A DNA stretch of 64,000 nt from Balamuthia mandrillaris (GCA_031835245.1 JAVKOQ010000017.1:70001-134000); one strand, 5' to 3'. Counted from the stretch's first letter, positions 31,962-43,431 are shown. The notes: a model not told the origin generated them from the letters alone. Program-made: numbers and translations.

Positions 31962-32752
31962 ATGAAAAGCAAGCAGAGAGGAGGGGAGGACGGGAGGTGC
32001 CCTGAGTATAGAATAGTGGTGTGTGGTGACCATGATACCGGCAAGAGCGCCATCTCAACACTATTCGTGCAGGGAAAGTTTCATGCTGAATATGACCCCA
32101 CCATTGAGGATTGTAAGTTTTATTCGCATTTGTTTCTTTTGTCTATCGTTTCCTTCTTTTCTTTCTCTTTCTCTTTCTTTCTTTTTCGTTGCTTCTATAC
32201 TTTCTGTTCTCACCACCGACATTGCAAACAATACCATAACCACAAACATCGAAAGCCTACAGAAAGAACTGTGAGGTTGATGGGGAGCAATGCATACTAG
32301 ACATAATGGACACAGCTGGGCAGGAGGAGTACAGCGCTTTACGGGATGAGTACCTCAAAACAGGGGACGGTTTTGTCCTGGTCTATGTTCCCACCGCTCC
32401 CTCGTCGTTTCGCTCCATCCAGCAACGGCATTACAAGCAGCTGAAAAAGTTCAAAGAGTACAATGAAGAAGAAAGACAACAACTACCTGTAGTGCTGGTG
32501 GCCAATGAATGGCGCTCAAGTAAGGACACCAAAGCAACAGAAGAAGGAGAAGAAAGAGTTTCGATGGAAGAAGCAATGGCGTTGGCTGAGCGGCTAGGCT
32601 TCGGCTTTGTGCAGGTGACCAACGAGGCAAAGTCTGCACAAGTGGCGGAGGTCTTCATGGAAGTGGCACGCAGGGTCAAAAAGTTTCGGGCCTCCTCCTC
32701 CTCCTCGCCTTCCTCTTCATCCTCCTCCAAAGAGAGATGTGTTATGTGTTGA
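31962..32752 (+). CDS. Ras-subfamily small GTPase with altered G4 motif
   Basis: Two exons (31962-32112 and 32256-32752) give 215 residues. G1 is GDHDTGKSA and the effector region is YDPTIEDSYRKNCEVDGEQC. G3 is MDTAGQEEYSALRDEYLKTG, essentially Ras, with the catalytic Gln intact. The usual G4 NKxD is replaced by VANEWRSSKD (an Asn-Glu start), and G5 (SAK) reads TNEAKS. The guanine-specificity loop is therefore degenerate. The protein ends CVMC, a CaaX-type prenylation box, after a Ser-rich hypervariable region with Lys/Arg. A prenylated membrane-associated Ras relative with reduced nucleotide specificity is inferred. Confidence 0.9.
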
Positions 32753-32776
32753 TCATTTTTATGCACAACTAAACAG

Positions 32777-32951
32777 ATTGTCGTCATCGGGATTCGAACT
32801 TGTAATCTCTTAGAGGATGGAAAAATTAAGTCGTTGTCAGCGGGAGTCGAACTGCTGTTGCCGGTTCAAAAATATTGTCGTCATCCGGATTCGAACTTGT
32901 AATCGCAGTGCTGGAGATGAAAAAAGTCGTTGTCAGCGAGAGTCGAACTGG
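32777..32951 (-). repeat. Duplicated tRNA-3'-half-like sequences (B-box-like)
   Basis: Two kinds of unit alternate, each twice, with a period of about 97 bp. On the minus strand they read AAGTTCGAATCC-x-GATGACGACA and CAGTTCGACTC-x-CGCTGACAACGAC. Each resembles a tRNA T-loop (TTCGAAT/TTCGACT), 5-nt 3' T-stem, 7-nt acceptor strand and discriminator. The 5' T-stem does not pair and no anticodon arm is present, so these are not functional tRNA genes. Confidence 0.55.
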
Positions 32952-32977
32952 TGTTCTTCCACAACGAACACAAAAAG

Positions 32978-33783
32978 ATGATGCCAAGAAGAAGGGAGGA
33001 GGCAAGTCCGAGCGAGGTGGAGGAAGACTTTAATCACAAAGAAACGGACGAAGACGACTACGACTACGACTACGAAGAAGAAGCACAAGCACAAGCACAA
33101 CTCAAGCGCCATCCACGCCACCAACGCAAATCACCCTACACCTCCTACAAATGCCTGAAAAAGAAGGAGCGCCGCGCCCTCCTCCAGGAGATCACCGTCC
33201 AACATCGCGCCATCCACCAATGGGCCAACATGGGCTTCTGCACCGTCATATGGCTGAGCTCCCTCGCCTTCACGCTCCTCCTCTTCCTGCTCCTCCGCTT
33301 TTGGCTGCCGCGGACCAAGCTGGAGCGCTACCCCTTTTGGTTCATGCTCTGCCTCAACGGGCTTTGCGCCCTCTCCGGCCTGCTCAGCGCGGCCTTCTCC
33401 CTGTGGCTGCAGAGAAACCCGGAAAAGACCCTCACCAACCTCATCAAAGGGGCCGACCGGCTGATCATATGGCGGAGAGGGGACTATTACTCTGCTTGTG
33501 ACCAAGACCGCCGTGCTCCATTGCGTGCTCATGGTGGCAGCGGTGGAGGGGAAGAAGAGGAAGAGAGAGAGCAGGAGAAGGGGAAGGAGAAGACAAAGAA
33601 GGGAGGAGGAAGGGGCGGTGGTGGTGGTGGCAGCAGTGGCGGTGGCGCGATGGATCAGTGGCGACGGTTTTGCAGGAGGGAGTGGAGCGTGTTGTCGCCG
33701 TGCGGCCGGCAGATGAGGAGAGGGCTGCGCGTTTTCTTGCCGGGGCTCACCGTTGCTTTGATTCATACCTTTCTCTTTGGTTT

Positions 33784-33825
<42 letters not shown>

Positions 33826-34675
33826 GCTTCTCTGCTTCTCTGCTTCTCTGCTTCTCTGCTTCTCTGCTTCTCTGCTTCTCTGCTTCTCTGCTTCTCTGCT
33901 TCTCTTCTCCTTAGCTCCTCTCAATTTTTTTTCTTCTTCCATTTACTCTTTGCTTTCCTGCTGAACAGGTTCTTTGACCATGCTGTTCCACTTTCAGTTG
34001 GAGGACAACCGAAAGAAGATCAGCTTGGTGGTATTGACCGGAGTGTTGCACCCTCCGTTGATCACCTTCTTCTTGGCGTACACCTTTCACACTTATCTCC
34101 TCTCGAAGCTCTGCCAAGCGGCCAACTCGCCAGCCGTACCTTTCTCCGTCATCTTCGCCAAAGGTGGATTCGTCTTTGGTCCTTTTCACTATTCCGTTCC
34201 TCCTTCTTCGATGGTAGACATGGCATCATCGATGCTGTCCCCTTCTTCCTCTGCTTCTTCTTCATCCTCGGCGGTGCTTACTTCTTCTGCGATAAAGTTG
34301 CCTCCTTTAACGTGGAAGTTACAAAAAGTGGAATCCGTTATTGTACCTTCCTCATCCTCTTCGTCTTCCTCTTCTTCTATGTATTCACTTCCTCGTGCTA
34401 TGAAAGAGAAAGGACACGATTACTCGGTTGTAAAGAACAACATCGATGAAGAAGAACAAAGCATCTCGGAGCACAACGAGAGAGATGAGCGACAAGAAGT
34501 AGAGGGAAAAGTGTTGCAGGAAAGGGAATTGCGGCTCACCTTCACCTTGGATTACTTGTGCAAACGATTACGAAGAGATGTACACGTACCAATTCCTCCC
34601 GGCCGGGAGAAGGACGTGCCCAAGATTCGCGCGTTGCTGCTCGGCTCTTCTTCCATCGAAGACGAACTCGCATAG
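32978..34675 (+). CDS. Multipass membrane protein, unrecognised
   Basis: Two exons (32978-33779, 33969-34675) give about 502 residues. An acidic N-terminus (DEDDYDYDYEEEAQAQAQ) precedes TM segments WANMGFCTVIWLSSLAFTLL, FWFMLCLNGLCALSGLLSAA, VFLPGLTVALIHTFLFG and ISLVVLTGVLHPPLITFF / LAYTFHTYLL. A Glu/Lys/Gly-rich loop separates TM2 and TM3. The C-terminal 200 residues are soluble and Ser-rich, ending in a conserved-looking block (LTFTLDYLCKRLRRDVHV). No family was recognised. The intron holds a CT tract and then a TTCTCTGC minisatellite. Confidence 0.65.
33787..33905 (+). repeat. CT tract plus 8-bp TTCTCTGC minisatellite (intron)
   Basis: (CT)n is followed by about nine tandem copies of TTCTCTGC inside the intron of the multipass protein gene. 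Confidence 0.92.
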
Positions 34676-34754
34676 GGAACTACTTTTGTTACAACAACAG
34701 AAAGCGGAGAAGGAAAGAAAGAAAGAAAGAAAGAAAGAAAGAGAAGAAAAGGTT

Positions 34755-37591
34755 TCAAAGAACGCCACATAAGACCTTCTTCCCAAAGAAGCAGAAATCT
34801 CCATCACCACAGTAATTGCTGAGAAGGTACGTTGCTGTGCCGCAGTCTTTTGGCGTTGCTTCACAAAATGGAGCATCTCCCTTCCAAAAGTAACTTTTGT
34901 AGGGCAGAACGGTGGTTGAACACAACGCTTTCTTTCCATCAACGCAGGAAGAGCTATCTCCGCAGGTGGATGTTGTGACGAAGACGAGCCCGCGTGGATC
35001 TTCCTCGCAGACGGCTTTTATATTGGATTCTAAAGGTTTTTTTTCTCAGTTGACGTTTTTCAGCAAGAGAAGAGGGGAGGAAGGAGAGAAGAGAGCAGAG
35101 GTGAAGATCACGTACTTGTACAAACAGGAGACCACACAAAGGCAGGCGTTCCAACACAAACCCCAGCGCTGCAGTTGTGAGAGCCACATTCTTCGTTATA
35201 GGTACAGTGAGTGCCGATGGGCTGACCCACGCATTTGAAATTCCTGCACTTGCCACTCCAACATTGACTGTCCACTCCGCAAGCATCTCCTATTTGCTCT
35301 CTCTTGGTGAATAACAGAAGAAGAGAAAGACAGAGTATCAAGCGAAAGAACAGAAAAAAGCGAACCAGCAGCGCGTGGCTCATCCGTCAAACAAATATTC
35401 CTCGCAGGACTGCAGATGCCATAGAAGCACCCCGCATTGGAACTGCAGTTCTGGCCGGGTTGTCCCTTTATCTGCCGACACCGCTGGCAGGTCAAAGGGC
35501 ATAACTCGTTGGCCACTTTTTTGTTGGCACACTTTCCGTTATGTTGCAGCTGTTTGCACTTGTGTTGGCTGTAGTCTGGTTGATCGTAGCATTGAGCCCA
35601 GTTCAGCATTCGTGCTCTGTTGGTTTTGTTCGTTTTGAGTGATCAGTTGAGAAGAAGAAAAGAGAAAAGGGATAAGAGAAAACAAATCCAACAGACAGAG
35701 AGAGGGAGAGAGAGAGGAAAGTACCTATCGAGAGTATCGGTTTCTTCGTAAAAGTCAGTCATGAGGAGATTGATTTTGTATTGACGCATCTCCTCCACAA
35801 ATCCGTTCAAGTGGACGTTGCACAAGCGAGACAGGTCGTGTAGGCTCGATATAGCAGCACCTGGCACCAATCCATCTAATATGGAATCGGCCGTTGCTGT
35901 TATTGTGGAGAGCGAAGAGAAGAGAAGAGAGAGGGTAATTAGGTGTTTCTTGAAGAGAAAAGGTGGAGGAGAAGAAAAATACAAAAAGATCACTCACCAG
36001 TGAGAACCCATTGAAGCTTAAAAATGGCATCAGGATTGCCAGTTTGTGTCCTAACTGCCTTCGTTTCCACAGCATGCATCTATCATATGTATGAATGTTA
36101 AACTGGCCATGAATCATGACAAGGACGCAACGAATAAACACAGAAAACTCAAACTCTCCTTTAGGAAAGGAATAAATCTTACGTAAGGATATTTGTCGGT
36201 GTTTGCCCACGTGCTCAGCAAGTCCTCCCTACTAAACCAAAAGTTGGTGTTGTTGGCAACAGCAGCGGAATCATCATAGAAAGCCATTATCCTCTTGCCC
36301 TGTTGAATCATGACAGAGTAGCGGCGATCGCCAAAGGACGTTGTGCGAGGCAATAGGTAGTCTCCAAGAAAGCTTTCGATAAAGGCGATGAGCTTGTTGT
36401 GCAAGTCCGCGTTCATACCAGGAAAGTCTGCAGGCGAGAGAGACCACAAACAAAAGACAAAAGCAGATCAACACACAAACGAAGAGAGCAACAAGAACAA
36501 CAATAAAACAGAAGATATACCTCCAAACTGCAGAATAAGAACCTCTTCCTTGAACTCCTCCATAAACCTCGCTATATCCTGCAAGATAACCTCTGTCGGG
36601 TTTCCCAGCAAGAAATGCAACGTCTTGAACTGTCCGCTCGCCGCATCCCAACACACTCTTATGTCCAAGAAGCGAACGCCAGCAAGGAGCTGCTGATAGA
36701 TATCAAGCCGCTGCGACTGCGCCCAATGCCGTATGATGCTCTCCGGATAGAAGATGCCCTCTCGCTGCAAATAGTCCAACAGTTGGCGCAACCAGTCGGG
36801 CGTACCGGGCGCTATTTGATCGTAGAGTTGGTAGGCCCCGCTGTCATGAGTTCCTGGAATCACCATCTCTATATATTTTGTAAACGTAAGCAAACATGAA
36901 AAGACAACATAGCGCAAGTAGCAAGAGAGAAGAAGAAGAAGAACACGAAGACGACGACGACGACGAAGAAGAAGAACAAGGACAAGGACAAGGACAAGGA
37001 CAAGGACAAGGACAAGGACAAGGACAAGGACAAGGACAAGGACAAGAAGAAGAAGAAGAAGAACAAGAACAAGAAGAACACGAAGAAGAAGAACAACAAC
37101 AAGAAGAATGAGATAACGAACAAGAGCACGTATGAAAGCGAAAACGAAATAAAACATAAAGTTGTTTCAACAAAAATAACCAACACGCAAACTACTACAA
37201 CAAAACAAGTGTCGATCAAAAAAAAAGTAGCGAGAGAGACAGATCAGCTGATCGTTTTCTTCATCGCTGCTGCCGTCAAACCGGAAAAACAAAAAAACGT
37301 ACGAGAGAGCGTCATGTTCGCCAGCGCTTTCTTCATCTGTTGCATCCAATAGGCAGAGGAAGGGACACTGCCGTTGCTGTAGTGAGGGCTGTGCTTGAAG
37401 AGCGGCGCCCGTGGTCGCTCAGCGCCAAAGCGGTCAACATTGATATTGCTCGCCGTGAGAGGAGCGTCGTTGATGAGGGTGGCGACGGTCCGGCCTGCCG
37501 CAAGGTGGTAGCGCAACTCGAAGCCACCCACAACCACAACAACCACAACAAAGAGCACCGACCCCATCCACCTCACCGCGTTGGCACTCAT
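34755..37591 (-). CDS. Secreted/surface PI-PLC X-domain protein with ShKT and Cys-rich C-terminus
   Basis: Eight exons (37591-37303, 36868-36521, 36427-36183, 36079-35998, 35896-35725, 35616-35366, 35298-35116, 35029-34755) sum to 614 residues with matching phases. The N-terminal hydrophobic segment (VLFVVVVVVVGGF) is a signal peptide or anchor. The PLC-X domain has MVIPGTHDSGAY (first catalytic His), FLDIRVCWD, ILQFGDFPGMN and MTDFYEE. Its second catalytic His region reads FKTLHFLLG. After it comes a six-Cys ShKT-type module (WAQCYDQPDY, KCKQL, KCANK, LCPLTCQRC), then two four/six-Cys EB-like modules (GQNCSSNAGC, GDACGVDSQCWSGKC). The last exon holds two CGD-x-C-x-GKK-x-LC units. PLCXD proteins cleave or bind inositol phospholipids. 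The extracellular Cys modules suggest a secreted or cell-surface form. Confidence 0.87.
36905..37110 (-). repeat. GAA/ACAAGG microsatellite in PLC intron 1
   Basis: GAAGAC and ACAAGG repeats on this strand, hence TTC/CTTGTC on the sense strand, in the first intron. Confidence 0.92.
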
Positions 37592-37868
37592 GATTGCTGC
37601 TACCCTATTCCAAAACGATGAGCTGAAAAAGAAAGAGAGAGAGAGAGAGAGAGAGAGGAGGGAGATACCTGTTTGTTGGTTGAACGAGCGTTTGAAAGAA
37701 AGCAGAGGAGGAAGAACACCAAAAACAAAAAAGACTAGTACAAGGACTATGCAGTGCGTAGTATTGGAAAGGTCGGTCCCTGTTTCCCACCGCCACCACA
37801 CTACCTTTCGGCCGTCCTGCTCCGCGAATTTCTCTCTCCTCTCCTCTCGTGTCGACAAAAAAGAGCGG

Positions 37869-38053
37869 GTTTGTTCTCCACGGGAGTCGATCGCGCGCAT
37901 AAATTCCTTATATAGGATATCATGCTAATTAATCATTGAAGGTCCGATCAATCGATTCTTTTTATCGATTAACTTCCTGTTTTATCGATAAAAAAACGAG
38001 GAAGTTTGTTGTCCACGGGAGTCGATCGCGCGCATAAAATCCTTATATAGGAT
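37869..38053 (-). promoter_or_regulatory. Duplicated 50-bp promoter block with TATA box
   Basis: Two nearly identical 50-bp blocks (37869-37918 and 38004-38053) contain GGGAGTCGATCGCGCG and CCTTATATAGGAT. On the minus strand each gives TATATAAG, a TATA-like box facing the PLC-X gene whose ATG is at 37591. A CT tract (GA at about 37634-37655 here) lies between and may sit in a 5'-UTR intron. ATCGAT palindromes fill the spacer. Confidence 0.6.
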
Positions 38054-38125
38054 GATTAATTAATGTTAATTAATTTTTAACCGGATTGGACCAATCTATT
38101 TTTTTAAAACCGAATATTTAAAACC

Positions 38126-38560
38126 GTGGGGCTGTGTGTAACTGGCGGTGGTTTCTTTCCTTTTTGGAAAGCATGTGGGCTCCAGCCAGCAACGGACAGT
38201 AACCTGGTCAAGTGGTTGCACGCAAACAGATGCCCTTGGAAGAGGAGACTACTGCAGCTGCAAGGAACGAGGCCAGCTGGATGGGTTGAAGTGGCTCCGC
38301 GAGAAGGGACGCCCTCGCAACAAAGGCAACTATCACGTCCGCAACAAACCATGTGCTGTGGTGATGTGGGTAATGGCTGTAATGGCTGCCCACAGAGGTT
38401 GCTTTTGGAGGCTGCACGAGAGTTGGTGCCGTTGGGATGAGGTAGAAAGTCTCTTCGTTTTGAAAACCATTGGGATACGCATGAGTGGCTTTATGAGCAT
38501 GGCTGTTCAACGGAGGGCTGGAACAGCATTTCATAGGAACAGAAAATAAAATATTTCCAA
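38126..38560 (+). pseudogene. Decayed F-box/ankyrin-like gene fragment
   Basis: Repeat-family wording appears in shifting frames: VKWLHANRCPW in one frame, then ERGQLDGLKWLREKG in another, then pieces of MAAHRGCF. At least two frameshifts occur within 150 bp and no F-box is present. It is directly upstream of the full-length relative at 38756 and most similar to its second repeat (ERGQLDVLKWLREQG). Confidence 0.6.
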
Positions 38561-38755
38561 TAAAAGCAGAGAAGACAAGAAAAAAAAATGTAAGCAAGAC
38601 CGAAACGCAAGAGAACCAAAGACGAGGAAGACGACCGCTTGGATTTCCCAAATAAAAGACAAACAGACTGCACAGAACAACCGGCAGACCAAACCGGCGC
38701 GTTCAGCGCTGCTGAAGCGAGCACTTCTGCCGACCGTCCTCGACGCTCCTGTCTG

Positions 38756-39951
38756 ATGCAAGCGCTCCTGCCAACCGAAATGCTGGCATACATCTTGGAC
38801 ATGCTTACCAACGGTATGGTGGCTGTAGCTTCCAGGACCTGTCGCTGGAGGTTTGTCTCCTCTCCTCCCCACCTTCGGCACAAACAATCGGTGGGCTTGA
38901 TGGTCAGCTATAGGAAGCTATTGCAGTGGGCCTTGCAGAACGGCTACAAGACGGACGAGAAGACCTGCGCCAAGGCCGCGGAACGAGGCCAGCTGGATGT
39001 GTTAAAGTGGCTGCGAGAGCAAGGTTGCCCTTGGGATTACACAACTTGCAGCAGCGCGGCCGAAGGAGGTCATTTGGCGGTCTTGCAATGGGCTCTTGAA
39101 AACCAAAGTCCTTGGAATAGTTATAAAGTTAGCAGAAGCGCGGCACGCCAGGGTCATCTGCACATCCTGAGGTGGATGAAGGCTCACAACCACTTTCCCG
39201 ACCGAGTAAACAACGGATTCATAGATTCTGCAGCTGCTGGCGGACACCTCGAAGTGCTACAGTGGGGGTTGGAGAACAGCTTCTTTAGTTCGTTTTCCTT
39301 ACCTTTGGTGGGTTCGGGCTTATGCAACGCCGCAGCTGCTGGCGGACACCTCGAAGTACTGCAGTGGGGAATTGACAACGGCTGCTTATTAACGCACGAG
39401 GCCATCGTCGCTGCGGTCACTCATGGACATCTGGAAGTGGCAAAATGGTTGCACATGAACGGGTGTACTTTAGAGGTGGAGGCCTTCACCGAAGCAGCCG
39501 CACTGGGAAACATAGAGATGTTGCGATGGCTGTTGGAGAGTGGTTGTCCATGGGACGAAAGTTGCTGTGCCAGCGCCGCGAACTTAGATGTGCTCATGTG
39601 GCTTCGGGAGAATGGCTGCCCTTGGGACAAAGAAACTGTGAAAATGCAGCGCTGATAGGAGATATGGAGATGTTGACCTGGGCACATTCGAACGGGTGTC
39701 CATGGGACGAGGTAACATGCGCTGATGCGGCAAGAGGAGGGCACTTGGAAACGTTAAAATGGTTGCGTGAAAAAGGGTGCCCTTGGGATGCGAGAACCTG
39801 CTCGGAGGGGGCAGCCGAGGGTCACCTAGAACTGGTGGCGTGGGCTCATGGACATGGTTGTCCTTGGACTCCAGGAATTGAACGTGATTATGAATGGTCC
39901 CTAGAGAATGCCTATCAGAAGAGGAGAAGAGAACGGAAAAAATCAGGATAG
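38756..39951 (+). CDS. F-box protein with GCPWD ankyrin-like repeats, single frameshift
   Basis: The F-box-like N-terminus (LLPTEMLAYILDMLTNG, ASRTCRWRF) is followed by about ten repeats of roughly 27 residues with the core GHLEVLKW-x5-GCPWD. Such repeats, a divergent ankyrin type, are abundant in Acanthamoeba relatives and in giant DNA viruses. F-box plus repeats suggests an SCF ubiquitin-ligase substrate receptor. The frame from 38756 ends at 39655 (WDKETVKMQR). One missing base near 39638 would restore the path into the next frame (CENAALIGDMEMLTWAHSNG), which runs to 39951. It is therefore either a young pseudogene or a sequencing error. The annotated span covers both frames. Confidence 0.7.
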
Positions 39952-39968
39952 GACAAAAAATATTATTT

Positions 39969-42900
39969 TTACATTGACTCAGTGTTGGCAGAAGAAAGAC
40001 CGGACGCCATCAACCGCTCTATCGAATCCTCTATGACAAGCAGTTGAGTAGGAGCTCCTAGCTTCAACGCCACTTTACAGTCCTTCAACGCCAGCGACCA
40101 TCTTCCCAACTGCATCAAAGCCAATGCCCTTCTGACGTATCCCTGAGACCATGTGGGAGCCATCGCCACGACCTTTTCCGCGTCGCTCAATGCGCGCTCG
40201 TGCATGCGAAGCTTTCCATAGGCAGCAGCACGGCGAGAGTAGAGGTAGGGTACGCTGGGATCGGTATGAATGGCCAGTGTGTAGAATTGCAGGGCGGAGG
40301 AATAGTCTTTATGCTGATAGCTTTCATTGCCGTTGCTGAGAAATTCTCGAATGCTGTCTCCTCTTTCTTGTTGTCCTTTTGGGAGGAAGAGAGAATGAAG
40401 AGAGGAGAATGAAGTGAGAAGATGAGAGAGAGAAAGAATGAGAGATAGGAGAGAAAGAATGAGTGTCACAAACCTGGAGAGAGAGTAAGACACAACCGAT
40501 AGGTTTCATCGGTGAAGGCAGATGGGAACTGGGCCATAAAAGTCAACGGCAACGTATGTCCTCTGTTGGCTTTCTCGTCTTCCGTTTCTCTTTCAGTCGT
40601 CAAACCGCCTTCCCACAAGATCTGCGTTAAAGCTGTCGACGCTCTTCCTTGTCCTTCTTTTTCTTTTTGCTTCTCATCTGCAACACAAAGCAGAGATGGA
40701 AACTCGCACTTGAGCAATTGCGTCCAAAGTTGCTGTAACGTTCGATTGTTCTTACGAATGGCGACATTGGCTTCTTTCTCCCCATCTCGAACCCTAATAT
40801 TGATACAAAAACCGTGGTTCTCTTTCTCTGAACTGCTTGTCTCGTCTTCTTCCGAGTCAGCTCCTTTCGTGCTTGGCATTTCCCAAAGTTCAAACATGTT
40901 CATCTTCATCTTTACAAACTGAGATGAGTATTGCGAGAGTCGTCTCGTGCGTTTGTTCCAATTAGCTCCTTCCAGTCCTTCTTCTGCTTCGAGCAAAGAG
41001 GAAAGGTTCTGTTCTCCTTTGACCAGGTCGTACCACTCGTCGATTCTCTCTTTTACGCTCTTTCGTTTTTCTTTGTTCTCCTTGGCTCTCGTCTTGTCAT
41101 CACGTTTTGCTTGCGCTTCCTTCTCTGATATCTTCTCCTCCTGGTCTGCCGATTCGTCTTCAGTCTCTTCTTCTTCCTCAAAACATCCGTTCTTGTCTTT
41201 GAATTGGCTGCTTATCATCTTGTGACAGAGTTCTGGTTCCGTGAGACACTCCATCATCTCTCTATCTCTTTCCATTACCTTCTGTTCATACTTGCTGCTT
41301 CGTCTCCGTTGTCTCAATACTTCATCTTCCCCTTGTCCTTCTCTCTTCGTTGGATGTATTCCAAAATGGTGTTCTCCTTCGCTGCTGCTGAAAGACTCTC
41401 CTTCTTCCCTTTCAGCAAATGAAACAGAGGAGGAAGAGGTGGCAGAAGGTGAAGCAAAAGCGGACTGAAGGGTTGCTCCTTTTGAATCTTTGTTGGCTCT
41501 TCCTTTCTTTCGAAGTGTGTTTCGCCCTAACAACTTTTTTGCCGGCGTGCTTAAGCGCTTTACAGTATTGTTCGAAGAGAAGCGGTGCAGCAGAGAAGAG
41601 TTCGGATCTATATCGGAAGAAGGAGAGGAAGAAAGAACGGAAGTGGGAGGAGAACCGGATGGTGAAGAAGAAGTAGAAGAAGAGAATGCTTCAGCATCGT
41701 TATTGGTGCTGAGCGTTTGGGAGTGGAGTTGGATGAGAGTTTTGCTGGAGACCGTGGTTGTGGCGGACTTGCGGTGTCCTGGCCTTACTCCCGATGAGGA
41801 CTTGCGTTTGATGGCCATCGCTTGACTTTTTGCTTCTTTGTCTTTTAGAGTGGTTGTTGAGGAAGGTGATGGTGATGAAACATTCGTTGCATTTGACTCT
41901 TCTATTGTAGGTTTGTTTGTTTGGTTTCAAATGAAAGTCAGAAGAAGGAAGCTTAAGAGAAGAGCGAGAGAGAGAGAGAGAGAGAGAGAGCGCGCAGAAA
42001 GCAGAGAGAGGAAGGGATACCAGAGGTAGGAGGAGCATCTTTGGGAGAGCGCCAGTCAGAGATTCTTTGTTTGATGTTACTCACGCTGAACGTCCGAAAG
42101 AAGTCTTTCTTGTCATCCTCCTGCCCGTCTTTCTTGTCTGGTTCGTTAGAGTCTCTAGGAAGTTCTTTAACGGCCTTTGCGTCTTCATCACTTCTCGCTT
42201 GTTCCGATGCTGAACTTGGTTTATCTTTTTCTTTTTCTTTCTCTGTTGTTGTTGTTGTTGTTGTTCCATCTTTTCTTGGAGAGAGTGCGCTGAGCAGCAG
42301 TGGAGGGCTTGAGTCATGCCTAGGTCTAGCTTTTGGTTTTTGTGGTTGCTGCTGTTCGCTTTCGGATGTTTGTGGCTCTTTCGGGGTTGCGGTTGTCTCT
42401 TCTTCTGCTTCGCTCCTGTTTGTTGCGTCAAAACACTGTTTAGAAAGAAAGAAAGAAGGAAGGAAGGAAGAAGAACAACGAACCCAAGCAGAGAGTCACT
42501 GCTCAACTGCAGACGAAGGTAAGCATGACTGCGTTGCCCACGCGGTGTTTTGCTCCGCTTTCTCATCGCTTCAGCGTGCGTCTTTCTTCCTCTCGTTGGA
42601 GAGGTGGTCGTCGCTCCATTTTCTCCCCCTTCTTCTGCTCCTTCGTTTTCCTCTCCTTCTTCCTCTTCCTCTTCCAACAAAGGAGGAGGGACTTGCAGCC
42701 ACGTTCCATCAAACGATCTTCTGCGAAGCCCGGAGGGGGAAGCGCCACCCTTTCCCTCCTCCTCTCCCTCGTTCCTTCCTCCTTGCAATGCCTCATTCTC
42801 GTCATCGGGTTTTTTGCCCCAACCGCTCATCCTCTCCCTCCACTTCCTCCGCAACGTTCCTCCGCTGCTCAGCTGCGACTTTGTGGTGTTGCTGCTCCCC

Positions 42901-43265
42901 GTTTTTTTGCTTTGTGGGGTGGTGGTGCTTGCGGTGTTGATGGAGGAGGAGGAATCTTTGTCATGTTGCGTTACATTGGTCGTCGTCAAACTGTCGTTCG
43001 TTTCACCGAGGGAGACATCTTTCCTTCGAATAAAGAAGCTTCTTCGCTTCTTTGCGTTGCTGTTGTTGGGCGAAAGGTGTTCCCCTCTTCTCCTTGGGTC
43101 GTTTGGTTCTTCAATAACTAAAGCGGTTGCGGACGAAGAAGCAGAAGAGGAGGGCAATGTATCGGCATCTTTGGCCGTTTTGCTCTTTCTCCTCTCTTTT
43201 TTGTTCTCCTCTTTGGCCACAGTTTTGACCCCTTCGGCGCTCTTGCGGAGAAGCTTTCTCTCCAT
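39969..43265 (-). CDS. Low-complexity protein with C-terminal TPR domain
   Basis: I join what first look like two genes. Exon D is 40375-39969, exon C 41901-40474, exon B 42435-42021 and exon A starts at 43265 (its 3' end near 42515 is unresolved). Phases of B-C and C-D match, and the frame in exon C is open upstream of its first ATG (41818). Most of the protein is disordered Ser/Lys/Glu-rich text. The recognisable part is the C-terminal TPR array: SIREFLSNGNESYQHKDYSS, ALQFYTLAIHTDPSVPYLYS, AYGKLRMHERALSDAEKVV, MQLGRWSLALKDCKVAL. This module usually binds Hsp90/Hsp70 tails. A second folded block lies around CEFPSLLCVADE. It is probably a co-chaperone-like scaffold; function not assignable. 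Confidence 0.55.
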
Positions 43266-43431
43266 TGCGGCTCTCTCTCTTTTTCCTTTGCTTTTCTTTC
43301 TTTCTTTTGTTGCCCCTTTCTCTAATGAGTTTGCATATTAATTAATATATGCGATTAATATAGGAAGGAGAGAAAGAGGGGGAGGGGTGGTGCTTGCCCC
43401 TCCGGGCTTCATTCTTCTACCACCCCTTCCT

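Noticed and set aside
32777-32951. Functional tRNA genes
   Set aside because: T-loop and 3' acceptor-like strands are present, but the 5' T-stem does not pair and no anticodon arm is present.
41700-43341. Long plus-strand ORFs opposite the TPR gene (42041-42940 and others)
   Set aside because: They are Ser/Phe/Leu-rich antisense shadows of charged low-complexity text. The minus frame has matching splice phases and a TPR domain.
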